Origin: Candidatus Eiseniibacteriota bacterium
Lineage (GTDB): Bacteria; Eisenbacteria; RBG-16-71-46; CAIMUX01
Length of the DNA stretch: 39,135 nt
NCBI GenBank assembly: GCA_903844735.1
Contig: CAIMUX010000050.1
Coordinates: 1 to 39,135 of the forward strand
Reading direction: 5' to 3'
Shown in pieces: positions 1 through 7,641 of the stretch. The translations under genes and the position numbers were made by a program. Under the pieces are notes generated by a model. The model did no database searches, was not told the DNA's origin, and saw nothing but the letters and a program-made list of their open reading frames with translations. Numbering within the stretch: position 1 is the first letter of the stretch; each line of letters opens with the position of its first letter.

Positions 1-441
1 CTGCTTGGTGACGAAGAGGCGCACCTTAGCCTCGACGTCCTGAAACAGCCTGATCCGGATGTGGTACACCCCGAGTTCGCGCAAGGTGTCCTCCAGCACA
101 ACGGACCGCTTGTCCACCGAGTGCCCGCTGCGGGCCAGTTCTTCCACGATATCGGCCGAGGTCACCGAACCGAAGAGCTTCCCGTCCTCGCCGGCCTGCA
201 CCGGGATGGTAAGAGTCAGCTTGTTGAGAGCCGCGGCCTCCTTGTCGGCCGCATTCCGCGATCGGTTGCGCCGAATCGTGGTCACACGCTCGTGTTCCTG
301 GAACACGCGCGCGCCGGCACTGGTTGCCTCGAGCGCAAGGCTGCGCGGCAGAAGGAAGTTCCGGGCATACCCCTTCTGCACCTTGACCGTGTCACCGCGG
401 CGCCCGAGTCCGAACACATCATCGAGCAGGATCACTTCCAT
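1..441 (-). CDS. rplI: 50S ribosomal protein L9 (3' end cut by window edge)
   Basis: Binds domain V of 23S rRNA at the base of the L1 stalk. The 147 codons visible begin MEVILLDDVFGLGRRGDTV and carry the L9 N-terminal signature with the G-rich turn followed by KVQKGYARNFLLP, then the central helix and the C-terminal domain ending VEAKVRLFVTKQ. The family is about 148-150 residues long, so only the last residue or so and the stop codon lie outside the window. The ATG is preceded by a GGAGAGG-type ribosome binding site. It is the last gene of the S6-SSB-S18-L9 operon. Identification is certain from the N-terminal motif and gene order. Confidence 0.96.
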   Translation of the reverse strand, partial: MEVILLDDVFGLGRRGDTVKVQKGYARNFLLPRSLALEATSAGARVFQEHERVTTIRRNRSRNAADKEAAALNKLTLTIPVQAGEDGKLFGSVTSADIVEELARSGHSVDKRSVVLEDTLRELGVYHIRIRLFQDVEAKVRLFVTKQ

Positions 442-510
442 GGTCTCTACGTCCTCTCCGCGGGCCATGCGCGGCCCGCCGTTTTCCCGGCTCCCTGACC
501 CCCGGCGGGC

Positions 511-750
511 CTAGCGGTACGACTCACTGGCGAACGGGAGCAAGGCGAGGTAGCGGGCCCGCTTCACCGCCCCGGTGATCTGGTTCTGGTGACGGGCGCA
601 GTTGCCCGAGATCCGCCGCGGCACGATCTTGCCGCGGTCGGTGATGGCTCGCTGCAAGCGCTTCTCGTCCCGGTAGCTCACAAATACCACCCGGTCGATA
701 CAGAGCTTGCACACCTTCTTGCGCATATCTTTCAGGTCACGGCTACGCAT
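511..750 (-). CDS. rpsR: 30S ribosomal protein S18, zinc-binding form
   Basis: Small-subunit protein that binds as a heterodimer with S6 on the platform of the 30S subunit. The 79 residues match the family length and contain the core run RRISGNCARHQNQ followed by AVKRARYLALLPF. Cys14 and Cys17 (CKLC) together with Cys50 and His53 form a likely zinc site, so this is the C+ version of S18, which many bacteria have lost. An AAGGA-type ribosome binding site lies six bases before the ATG. It sits between ssb and rplI with short spacers, so it is surely part of the same transcript. Confidence 0.96.
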   Translation of the reverse strand: MRSRDLKDMRKKVCKLCIDRVVFVSYRDEKRLQRAITDRGKIVPRRISGNCARHQNQITGAVKRARYLALLPFASESYR

Positions 751-809
751 CAGATTCCTTCCTTCGCGCCGGACCGCCCACGGCCCGGCAGGTTCTCGTT
801 TCGCTCGAC

Positions 810-1370
810 CTAGACCTCAGAAATCCCGGGTCCCTCGATCCGATCCGGGGTGTCGCCGTGCGGCTCGATGTGATGTCCGCTGTCGGGCTCGGAGCTTGAC
901 CCGGCACGGTGTTCGCCGTGCGGCTCTCCTGGCGGGGGCGGCTCCTCCACCCGGCCGATCCTCTCGTCCGGACGCGACTCCGCGTCCCGTCCGCCTCCCC
1001 CCCCGCGCAGCTCGGGCGGCGACAGGGAGATCGGCGAAGTATCGAGATTGTCGGCGTAGACCTCCAAGACCGTGCGCCTCTCACCGTTCCCCGCCACAAA
1101 AGAGCGCGAGTGAAGCGAGCCTTCCACCGTCACGCCCTGCCCGAGCTCGGCCTCTTGGCAGACTCGGAGCGCGAGGTCTTGCCAGACCACCACGGTGAAC
1201 GTGGAAAAAGTCTCACGCACCGCGCCGCGCCGGTCCCGCAAGAGCCGGCCCGTGCGCACCCGGAAGGAGGAGACCGGCACGCCCGAGGGGGTATGACGCA
1301 GCTCCGGCTGCTGTTGGATGAAGCCGGTCACAATGACCCGGTTGATCCGGGGAAAGGCGTCGGATTCCAT
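810..1370 (-). CDS. ssb: single-stranded DNA-binding protein
   Basis: OB-fold protein that coats single-stranded DNA in replication, repair and recombination. The start at MESDAFPRINRVIVTG is chosen because the OB fold begins there and the upstream codons overlap the S6 tail; this gives 186 residues. The OB-fold strands are visible (NRVIVTGFI, VPVSSFRVRT, FTVVVWQDLA, GQGVTVEGSLHSR, EVYADNL). Residues from about 115 on are a disordered tail rich in Gly, Pro, Glu and His. Unusually, the tail ends GPGISEV and lacks the acidic DDDIPF-like tip that recruits SSB partners. It lies in the canonical S6-SSB-S18 order. A second ssb gene elsewhere in the genome is possible. Confidence 0.88.
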   Translation of the reverse strand: MESDAFPRINRVIVTGFIQQQPELRHTPSGVPVSSFRVRTGRLLRDRRGAVRETFSTFTVVVWQDLALRVCQEAELGQGVTVEGSLHSRSFVAGNGERRTVLEVYADNLDTSPISLSPPELRGGGGGRDAESRPDERIGRVEEPPPPGEPHGEHRAGSSSEPDSGHHIEPHGDTPDRIEGPGISEV

Positions 1371-1404
1371 CGTCTTCGTATCTCCGTGGTACCGGTGCCT
1401 CCCG

Positions 1405-1965
1405 CTAGAGGGATGCACCGTCGGCCGGTTCGGCCGAGATATCGTCCGCAGCGGGAAGCGGGGTGACCGGAGCCTCGACCGCGCCCGGAGTCTCGGGAAC
1501 TACCGAAACCTCGATCGCAGCCGGGATGCCGAGGGCCACCGATTCCTCGATCGCAGCAGAGGTCCCGAGAGCCACCGGCGCCTCGATTGCGGCCGGGACC
1601 CCGAGGGCAGGGAGGCTCGGGCTCGGCCCGCCGTTTCCATGACCATCGGAACCGCCCTCGGCATGTGGCGGGGCAAGAGGACCCTCGCTGATTACGGTCA
1701 TGTACCGCAGCATTCGCTCGTTCATCCGGAAACGGCGCTCGATGTCCTTGAGCACCCCCGGCTCGCTGCTGTAGCGAAGCAGCGTGTAGATCCCCTCGTG
1801 GACTTTCTTGATGTCGTAGGCAAGCCGACGGCGACCCCAGCGGTCAATCTCAATGATGCTGCCGCCCGAAGCGGTGATCATGTCGCTGACCGCCTGAACC
1901 TCGGCTTCGAACTCCTTCTCTTCGTAGTTCGGATGGAGGACGAATACCGTCTCGTATTCGCGCAA
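1405..1965 (-). CDS. rpsF: 30S ribosomal protein S6 with long repeat tail
   Basis: Partner of S18 on the 30S platform. Residues 1-95 are a normal S6 (MREYETVFVLHPNYEEKE, then GRRRLAYDIKKVHEGIYTLL and FRMNERMLRYMTV). Residues 96-186 are an extension with four imperfect copies of a 12-residue unit of the type PAAIEAPVALG, encoded by about 36-bp DNA repeats at 1435-1625. The start codon is TTG, fixed by a strong AAAGGAG ribosome binding site seven bases upstream and by the conserved N-terminus. S6 proteins are usually 95-140 residues, and acidic or low-complexity tails occur in several lineages. First gene of the S6-SSB-S18-L9 operon. Confidence 0.93.
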   Translation of the reverse strand: MREYETVFVLHPNYEEKEFEAEVQAVSDMITASGGSIIEIDRWGRRRLAYDIKKVHEGIYTLLRYSSEPGVLKDIERRFRMNERMLRYMTVISEGPLAPPHAEGGSDGHGNGGPSPSLPALGVPAAIEAPVALGTSAAIEESVALGIPAAIEVSVVPETPGAVEAPVTPLPAADDISAEPADGASL

Positions 1966-2302
1966 GGGCGAACTCCTTTCCGGGCTCCGGGTCGAGCCCC
2001 ACGGGATGGCCTGCCTGCTTCCGCCGGCCCGTCCCGCACGGGACCAGGCGATGGAACGATCTCCGCCCCGCGGTCAGAGCCCTCAAAGGACCGCCTCGGG
2101 TCGCGAATCTCGTGAAGCCGGACGACGAGCGGCCTGGAGAACCGGCTGCGCGACGGCAAGCGGGGAGCGTGCGCGTCGCGACCGGACATCCTTTGGAAAA
2201 GCGCCCATCGCATGGCGCGGTCGCCGACCCAGGCCGACGAGACCGCGTTTGGGGATTCTGCCAGCTTAGAACACGTGTTGGCAAGCCCAGAGATCCGGCG
2301 GA
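1966..2302 (-). promoter_or_regulatory. leader region of the rpsF operon
   Basis: This 337-base gap between pth and rpsF holds no convincing ORF. On the transcribed strand there is a 6-bp stem with loop GACCCG at 1982-1999, directly before the rpsF ribosome binding site, and a second small hairpin (GTCCC-GCAC-GGGAC) at 2031-2044. A perfect 10-bp palindrome AACACGTGTT lies at 2270-2279, overlapping a possible -35 element TTGCCA (2284-2279); no good -10 is obvious. S6:S18 complexes are known to bind leader hairpins carrying a CCG trinucleotide in several bacteria. The loop here contains CCG, but a match to that motif is only suggested. Confidence 0.35.
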
Positions 2303-2986
2303 TCACGATCCCGGTGGAAAACCCGGATCCGTGGGCAAGGCCCGATCAGCCGGATCCGTCCCGCCTGCCGGGGGCCCTGCCTGAGGGGCCGGATCCCGAT
2401 TGAAGGCATCCATCGCCGCAACAAGTCCGCGAGTGATCGCCACCTCGACCACGTCGGCGGCCGCGGCCACGACAGCCTCCATGTAGGCCCAGGCCTCCCC
2501 CGAGAGCGACTCGAGGACAAAATCGGCCAAGTCGATCCCAGCAGCCGGAGACCCGACCCCGACCCGCAGCCGCGGGAAGTCACCGGTCCCCGTGGCGTCT
2601 CGAATGGAGCGGAGGCCGTTGTGTCCTCCGTGTCCCCCTCCGACCCGAAGGCGGAATCGGCCCGGCGGGAGGGCAACATCGTCCACCACCACGAGCATGG
2701 AGGCGGGGCTAACGTCATGCACACGCAGGAGATCCGACACCGCATTCCCGCTCCGGTTCATATACATGAGGGGACGGGCCAACAAGAACTCGTTGGCACC
2801 GAGCCGAATCGTCGCCTCCTCCCAGATCGACTCACCCTTGCCGGCAGGAAACCAACGGCGGCACCTGCCCGTGAGAATGCGCTCCACGACGAGAAACCCG
2901 GCATTGTGCCGGGTTCGCTCGTACCGAGACCCGGGATTGCCCAGGCCCACAATCAGCCGGATGCCGTCCACCGGGGGATCGGCCAA
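2303..2986 (-). CDS. pth: peptidyl-tRNA hydrolase
   Basis: Releases tRNA from peptidyl-tRNAs that drop off the ribosome. The 227 residues show the family hallmarks: LIVGLGNPGSRYERTRHNAG near the N-terminus (catalytic His in RHNAG), the RPLMYMNRSG substrate loop, VVDDVALPPGRFRLR with the conserved Asp, and GGHGGHNGLRSI. The protein is longer than the usual 190-200 residues because of a Pro/Gly/Asp-rich tail after AAMDAFNRD. The likely start is TTG, two bases after the L25 stop codon, pointing to translational coupling; a GTG five codons further on is the alternative. The L25-Pth gene order is widely conserved. Confidence 0.94.
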   Translation of the reverse strand: MADPPVDGIRLIVGLGNPGSRYERTRHNAGFLVVERILTGRCRRWFPAGKGESIWEEATIRLGANEFLLARPLMYMNRSGNAVSDLLRVHDVSPASMLVVVDDVALPPGRFRLRVGGGHGGHNGLRSIRDATGTGDFPRLRVGVGSPAAGIDLADFVLESLSGEAWAYMEAVVAAAADVVEVAITRGLVAAMDAFNRDPAPQAGPPAGGTDPADRALPTDPGFPPGS

Positions 2987-2988
2987 GA

Positions 2989-3723
2989 CTACTTCTTGGC
3001 TGCCTTGGCAGGCTTGGCCGCCGCGGCCGGCTTGGCCCCCTTGTCGGATTTACCCCCCTTGTCGGCCTTGGCCCCCTTATCAGCCTTGTCCGTCTTGACC
3101 GCTTCGGCCGCCGGAGCCACCTCAGCCGCCGCCATCGATCCGGCCACCGCAACCTCTTCCTTCTGCTTGCCGGCCACCGAGACGACAACGCGATCGGCAG
3201 AGTCATGCACGTGGATCGAAGCGGGCACAGGAAGGTCGCGGACATGGATGGAGTCGCCGCGAATCAGGGCCGCAATGTCCACCAAGATACTCTCCGGGAT
3301 CTCCCCGGGCAGACACTCGATGTCCAGTTCGCGGAGGAAGTGCTCGACAATGCCGCCTTCCTTCACCCCCAGGGCCGTCCCTTCGAGATGGATCGGAACA
3401 CGGACCCGCACTCTCTGCGTCATCGAGATGTGCTGCAGGTCAACGTGCAGGATCTTCTGGTCGATAGGGTGGCGCTGTACCTCCTTGATGAGGACCGGCA
3501 GCGGTGCGCCCGCACGCCCGGCGATCGTCAACTCCAGGATCTGGCTGCCGGAAGAAATGTGCCGCAACATCTGCTCAAAGGTGTGCCCGTGCAGCGCGAC
3601 CGGAACACTCTCCTCCCCCGCCCCGTAAAGAATGGCCGGGATATTCTTTCCCATCCGCACGCGACGGGCGTGACCTTTGTTCCCCGCCACCCGCATCTCC
3701 GCCGAGATCTGCACCGCACCCAT
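2989..3723 (-). CDS. rplY: 50S ribosomal protein L25/general stress protein Ctc
   Basis: Long (Ctc/TL5-type) member of the L25 family, which binds 5S rRNA. The start at MGAVQISAEMRVAGNKGHARRVR gives 244 residues and follows a GGAGG/GGAAG ribosome binding site. The N-terminal RNA-binding domain includes the family segment IPAILYGAGEESVPVALHG. The TL5 C-terminal domain (VPIHLEGTALGVKEGGIVEHFLRELDIECLPGEIP) follows. The last 45 residues are a Lys/Ala/Asp/Gly-rich low-complexity tail with KADKGAK-type repeats. Genes prs, rplY and pth are adjacent on the same strand, as in many bacteria. Confidence 0.95.
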   Translation of the reverse strand: MGAVQISAEMRVAGNKGHARRVRMGKNIPAILYGAGEESVPVALHGHTFEQMLRHISSGSQILELTIAGRAGAPLPVLIKEVQRHPIDQKILHVDLQHISMTQRVRVRVPIHLEGTALGVKEGGIVEHFLRELDIECLPGEIPESILVDIAALIRGDSIHVRDLPVPASIHVHDSADRVVVSVAGKQKEEVAVAGSMAAAEVAPAAEAVKTDKADKGAKADKGGKSDKGAKPAAAAKPAKAAKK

Positions 3724-3876
3724 GGCGCTTCCTTCCTCCGTGTCCGTGTTCGGTTCTTGCCCGCACCGCATCGGTCGCGAGCCGTCTTGTTTCGGCAGCA
3801 AGATTCGGCACCGAGTTTCGGCACCGCGCCTCCGCCCCCTGTTTCAGCACTCTGCTTCGACAGCCCGCTTCAGATC

Positions 3877-4824
3877 TCAAACGAAAAGCGAACTGAGCGA
3901 TCGTTCCTCGTGGATCCTCCGGATGGCTTCGCCAAGGAGGCGGCTGACCGTGAGAATCCGCAGCGACTCCCATCGCAGTTCCGGGCGCGGGGCTATGGTG
4001 TCGGTCACCACCACCTCGCGGACCGGGGCCTCCTGTAGATAGCGGGGTGCCTCGCCGGACAGAACCGCGTGCGTCGCCCCCACGTAAATCTCGCGCGCAC
4101 CCTTGCTGCGCAGAGCGCGCGCCGCGTTCGCCACCGTTTTTCCGGTGGAGATCACATCGTCGAAGATGATGACATTCCGTCCCTCGACCTCGCCGATGAC
4201 ATTCATGACCTCAGCGTCGTCTGCACGGGCGCGTCGCTTGTCGACTAAGGCGAGCGAGGCGTCGAGGCGCTTGGCGTAGGCCCGGGCCATCTTGATCGAT
4301 CCGACATCGGGGGCCACCACCGTCAAGTCGGGAATGTTCTTGTGTCGGAAGTAGTCGATGAGCACCGGTGCAGCGTAGAGGTGGTCGAACGGGATATCAA
4401 AAAACCCCTGAATCTGACTGGAGTGCAGGTCCATGGTCAGCACGCGATCGGTCCCAGCCACGGTGAGCAGGTTCGCCACCAGCTTGGCCGTGATCGGCAC
4501 GCGGGGCTGGTCCTTGCGGTCCTGCCGCGCGTAACCGAAATAGGGAATCACCGCGGTCACGCGGTTGGCCGACGCACGCCGCGCCGCATCCACCATCACC
4601 AAGAGTTCCATCAGGTTGTCTGCCGGCGCTCCTGTCGGCTGCACAATGAAGATGTCGCAGCCGCGGATGTTCTCGTTGATCCGGACCGAAATCTCCCCGT
4701 CGGAAAAGCGGCCGACCTCGGCCTCGCCTATCCCGACCTGCAAGTGCCGACAGATCTCCTCCGCCAACACCCGGTTCGATGTGCCCGCGAAAACGCGCAG
4801 CGTGTCCACCAAGCTCCCACCCAT
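3877..4824 (-). CDS. prs: ribose-phosphate pyrophosphokinase
   Basis: Makes PRPP from ribose 5-phosphate and ATP for nucleotide, His and Trp synthesis. Starting at MGGSLVDTLRVFAGTSNR gives 315 residues, the usual class I length. Visible motifs are GRFSDGEISVRINENIRG, the ATP loop IPYFGYARQDRK, DLHSSQIQGFFDIP, the flexible KRRARADD loop and the PRPP-binding loop NVIIFDDVISTGKT. The open frame extends 39 codons upstream, but that part has no similarity to the family and lacks a good ribosome binding site. Downstream on the same strand come L25 and Pth. Confidence 0.97.
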   Translation of the reverse strand: MGGSLVDTLRVFAGTSNRVLAEEICRHLQVGIGEAEVGRFSDGEISVRINENIRGCDIFIVQPTGAPADNLMELLVMVDAARRASANRVTAVIPYFGYARQDRKDQPRVPITAKLVANLLTVAGTDRVLTMDLHSSQIQGFFDIPFDHLYAAPVLIDYFRHKNIPDLTVVAPDVGSIKMARAYAKRLDASLALVDKRRARADDAEVMNVIGEVEGRNVIIFDDVISTGKTVANAARALRSKGAREIYVGATHAVLSGEAPRYLQEAPVREVVVTDTIAPRPELRWESLRILTVSRLLGEAIRRIHEERSLSSLFV

Positions 4825-5023
4825 TCCGGCCCGTCGGGCCCGTTCCGTTTCCTGACCCCAATCTTCCGGCTCAGAATTCTTCCGACTCAGAATCTCTGAC
4901 CCCTGCCCACGTCGCCCGGGTACCGCGTCCCGCCGCCGCAACCAGCTTACCGCACCCGGATCATCTCCATCCAGTCAGCATGCCCGGCGTGGCAAACCGG
5001 TCCCCTCTGACTGCCTCTCTGAC

Positions 5024-5098
5024 TGGCTGGGGCGGGAGGATTCGAACCTCCGAATGCGGGAATCAAAATCCCGTGTCTTGCCACTTGACGACGCCCCA
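5024..5098 (-). tRNA. tRNA-Gln (UUG)
   Basis: A 75-base cloverleaf including an encoded CCA end. The 7-bp acceptor stem pairs TGGGGCG with CGCCCCA. The anticodon stem CGGGA/TCCCG encloses loop TTTTGAT, giving anticodon UUG, and the T arm contains GGTTCGAATCC. The discriminator base is G, as expected for tRNA-Gln. It lies between spoVG and prs on the same strand, a gene order seen in many bacteria. Confidence 0.97.
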
Positions 5099-5140
5099 GC
5101 ATCCGACTCCAGCATCCGACCCGGCATCCGGCGCCGGCAC

Positions 5141-5182
5141 AGGACAAGAAACGAGTCGCGCACGGACGTCGTGAGCGACTCG
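5141..5182 (-). terminator. probable intrinsic terminator after spoVG
   Basis: On the minus strand an 8-bp perfect stem (CGAGTCGC with GCGACTCG, 5182-5152) is followed at once by TTTCTTGTCC. A GC-rich hairpin with a short U-rich run 26 bases after the spoVG stop fits a Rho-independent terminator, leaving tRNA-Gln with its own promoter. The U run is interrupted, so strength is uncertain. Confidence 0.55.
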
Positions 5183-5207
5183 CGGTACGACCGGCCCTAG
5201 CGGCAAT

Positions 5208-5480
5208 CTACCGCACCAAAGCGGTTCGCTCCAGCTCCGCTGCGTACTCGGCCAGGATTTCTTCTTCCATCCACTGACGTGTCGCCATGTTGATCGGATG
5301 GCAGAGATCCTGATAGCCGCCATCCGGCTTGCGCCGGCTGGGCATGGCAACGAACATCCCTTTGGTGCCCCGAATGATCTTCAGTCCCCGGACGACGAAA
5401 CAGCCGTCGATCGTGATCGTGATGAACGCCTTCAGCTTTTCGTCGTCACGCAGAGAAACCCTGACCTCCGTGATCTTCAT
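5208..5480 (-). CDS. spoVG: SpoVG-family RNA/DNA-binding regulator
   Basis: Small global regulator that binds nucleic acids; named for sporulation and septation in Bacillus but widespread in non-sporulating bacteria. Starting at MKITEVRVSLRDDEKLKAF gives 90 residues, the family length, with a GAGG ribosome binding site eight bases upstream. Conserved segments seen are FITITIDGCFVVRGLKII, GMFVAMPSRRKPDGGYQDLCHPIN and the C-terminal helix. The ispE-spoVG-tRNA-Gln-prs order is common. A 25-codon upstream extension is open but not conserved in character. Confidence 0.95.
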   Translation of the reverse strand: MKITEVRVSLRDDEKLKAFITITIDGCFVVRGLKIIRGTKGMFVAMPSRRKPDGGYQDLCHPINMATRQWMEEEILAEYAAELERTALVR

Positions 5481-5618
5481 GCCGTCACCCTCGGGGTCGT
5501 CTGCCATGGGCCCCTTTCGAGCGGTTTCGGAAGATCCCGCGGCCACGGAGGCCAAGCCTCCCGGACATACAGGCTCCGGGTCGCCCTCCTCCAGTATCGC
5601 CTCAGAGCCGTCTCCCCA

Positions 5619-5689
5619 AGACCGCCATTTCCCTAAAGACGCCGTTTCCTTAGAGACGCCATTTCCTTAGAGACGCCATTTCCCCATAG
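5619..5689. repeat. 17-bp tandem repeat between spoVG and ispE
   Basis: Four tandem copies of a 17-19 bp unit, best form AGACGCCATTTCCTTAG, at 5619-5636, 5637-5653, 5654-5670 and 5671-5689. The two middle copies differ at one position. The array lies in the spacer between ispE (stop at 5707) and the spoVG start (5480), so it would be transcribed in the ispE-spoVG mRNA. No function is evident; it looks like slippage. Confidence 0.85.
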
Positions 5690-5706
5690 ACACAGAGCCG
5701 TCCCGA

Positions 5707-6627
5707 TCATGGTCTGAGGATGCACCCACCCCTTGCCGGGCGAAGGCTCTTCGCCCAGTAACCCGCCCGCGAAAGATACCCAGCCCACTCGTCGGCTCGT
5801 CGGGCGTCGGGAGCGACGCCGAACACGGCGGAGCCACTCCCTGTTACCCGGACAAACCCTGCCCCCAGCTTCCGTAGCTCGCAAAGGATCGTTGCTACAG
5901 AGGGTTCCGCTTCCACAACGGCCGACTCCAGATCATTGCGGAGCAGGTCGAGATCGCAGGTCCAGAAATTCCACGGAAACCCACGGGAGTGGAGTTTAGA
6001 TAGAGGCCCTTCGTCGGTCAACCCCAATTTCCCCCGGCCGTAGATCGAAGCCGTGGAAAGCGGGCGGTTGGGGTGGGCCACGACCAAGTTGCGGCCAGGC
6101 CATGGAGGAGCCGGACGCAATCGCTCACCCCGGCCCGTCGCCAACTGGGTTCCCCCTCGAAAAAAGAACGGGACATCCGAACCGAGCGACGCCCCCAGAT
6201 CCTCCAGCTTCTCCATGCGCATCCCGCCGCGACGCAACAGGCCAAGTCCAAGGAGAACCGCTGCTGCGTCAGCGGAACCACCGCCCATCCCGGCACCTAC
6301 GGGAATCCGCTTCACCAGCCTGATAGCCACACCAGGGGGCTGTCCCCGGAGCGGCGGAACAAGCTCGGCCGCGCGGACAGCCAGGTTCCGTTCGGGGGGA
6401 CCCAGATCGATCCCGACCGGCCGCACGTGGAGATCGATCCCGGGCTCGGACGTAAGCGTCAGGGTCACAGTGTCGGCCAGACGGAGTGCTTGCAAGATGC
6501 CGGCGATCTCGTGGAATCCGTCAGGGCGCTTCCCCAGAACCTCCAGACCGAGATTCACCTTGGCCGGAGCGAGAACCACGACCCGGCCCATCCCGGACTC
6601 CTGCGCCTCCACCCTCGGCAACGCCAT
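5707..6627 (-). CDS. ispE: 4-diphosphocytidyl-2-C-methyl-D-erythritol kinase
   Basis: GHMP kinase that phosphorylates CDP-methylerythritol in the non-mevalonate (MEP) isoprenoid pathway. Family signatures are LAPAKVNLGLEVLGKRPDGFHE at the N-terminus, the ATP loop PVGAGMGGGSADAAAVL near residue 112, LGSDVPFFFRGGTQLATGRGE, and the C-terminal VTGSGSAVFGV. Length is 306 residues from the ATG at 6627. A second ATG at 6591 (MGRVVVLAPAKVN) has a better-spaced AGGAG site and would give 294 residues. It starts 18 bases after the prenyltransferase gene, so both are likely co-transcribed, fitting a link between isoprenoid supply and use. Confidence 0.95.
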   Translation of the reverse strand: MALPRVEAQESGMGRVVVLAPAKVNLGLEVLGKRPDGFHEIAGILQALRLADTVTLTLTSEPGIDLHVRPVGIDLGPPERNLAVRAAELVPPLRGQPPGVAIRLVKRIPVGAGMGGGSADAAAVLLGLGLLRRGGMRMEKLEDLGASLGSDVPFFFRGGTQLATGRGERLRPAPPWPGRNLVVAHPNRPLSTASIYGRGKLGLTDEGPLSKLHSRGFPWNFWTCDLDLLRNDLESAVVEAEPSVATILCELRKLGAGFVRVTGSGSAVFGVAPDARRADEWAGYLSRAGYWAKSLRPARGGCILRP

Positions 6628-6645
6628 ACGCTCCTCGCCCTGCGC

Positions 6646-7536
6646 CTAGGCGCCGTTGCGGGCAAGCAGCACGATGAGGATCACCGTGATCACCCAGAGC
6701 ACGACATTGACCAGGGTAGGCAGGTCGGTGAGAAGGACCTCTGAAGGAGAGCCCCCTCGCTGGTGCCGGTACACGAGGTAGAGGTAACGGAAGATGCCAT
6801 AGACCACGAACGGGACGGTGTAGACCAGCTTGTCGGTGCCGAACTTCTCGACCGTGGCCGCATTCACCGTGTAGATCGTGTAGGAAATGACACTCGCGGC
6901 AGTCACCACCGGGATGAGCTGGTTGACGAGCTCCGGCGGGTACTCAACCAGGGTCTTGCGGTGCCCTCCGGCCTGGTCGGCCAGCAGCGCCCGTTCCTGA
7001 CGCCGCTTGCAGACAGCCAGGAAAAGGGCCAGGAAAAAGGTGCAGATGAGAAGCCACGGAGAGATCTCCTCCTTCGTGCGCAGCGCCTCCACGCCGGCCA
7101 CGGCCCGCACGACGAAGCCCAGGGCGATGATCATGACGTCCATCAGCACCACGCGCTTGAGACCAAGCGAGTATGCGAGATTGAGTGCCAGGTAGATCCC
7201 GGCTGTGATCGTGAACGCGCGCCCCAGCGGCAGCGCCACTGCTGCCGCCAGACCGAGGAGGGCACCCATGAGCGCGTACGCCGCCGAACGGGACAGCTTC
7301 CCCGACGGGATCGGCCGCAACCGTTTCTTGGGGTGAAGCCGATCGGCCTCGATGTCGCCGAGGTCGTTGAGCGCGTAGACGGTCGAGGCGAGCAGGCAGA
7401 AGGCAAGGAAGCCCCGGAAAGCACGGAGCAGCTCCCCCGTCTCGGTGAAGTGCAGGCTGAAGATGACCCCGGCGAAGAGGACCGCGTTCTTGGTCCACTG
7501 CCGCACCCGCATCTGCTGGAAGAGGACCCTGATCAT
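6646..7536 (-). CDS. UbiA-family prenyltransferase (decaprenyl-phosphate phosphoribosyltransferase-like)
   Basis: Integral membrane protein of 296 residues with about eight hydrophobic segments. The first Asp-rich motif NDLGDIEADRLHPKKRLRPIPSG (residues 57-79) and the N-terminal MRVRQWTKNAVLFAG are typical of the UbiA subgroup that moves phosphoribose from PRPP onto polyprenyl phosphate, the first step towards decaprenylphosphoryl-arabinose. The second conserved region lies around DVMIIALGFVVRAVAGV and ISPWLLICTFFLALFLAVCKRRQE. Other UbiA members prenylate quinone or heme precursors, so the exact substrate is inferred from these motifs only. It lies just upstream of ispE in the same transcript. 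Confidence 0.85.
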   Translation of the reverse strand: MIRVLFQQMRVRQWTKNAVLFAGVIFSLHFTETGELLRAFRGFLAFCLLASTVYALNDLGDIEADRLHPKKRLRPIPSGKLSRSAAYALMGALLGLAAAVALPLGRAFTITAGIYLALNLAYSLGLKRVVLMDVMIIALGFVVRAVAGVEALRTKEEISPWLLICTFFLALFLAVCKRRQERALLADQAGGHRKTLVEYPPELVNQLIPVVTAASVISYTIYTVNAATVEKFGTDKLVYTVPFVVYGIFRYLYLVYRHQRGGSPSEVLLTDLPTLVNVVLWVITVILIVLLARNGA

Positions 7537-7641
7537 GCCTTGCTCCCCGATCGATCGTCGCCGCGGCCGGGCCGAAGTCCCGCGAGTGCGCGGGGCCCCT
7601 TCGCGTCCGCCGCCACCCAGCCTCCCACCTCGATTGCGGCC

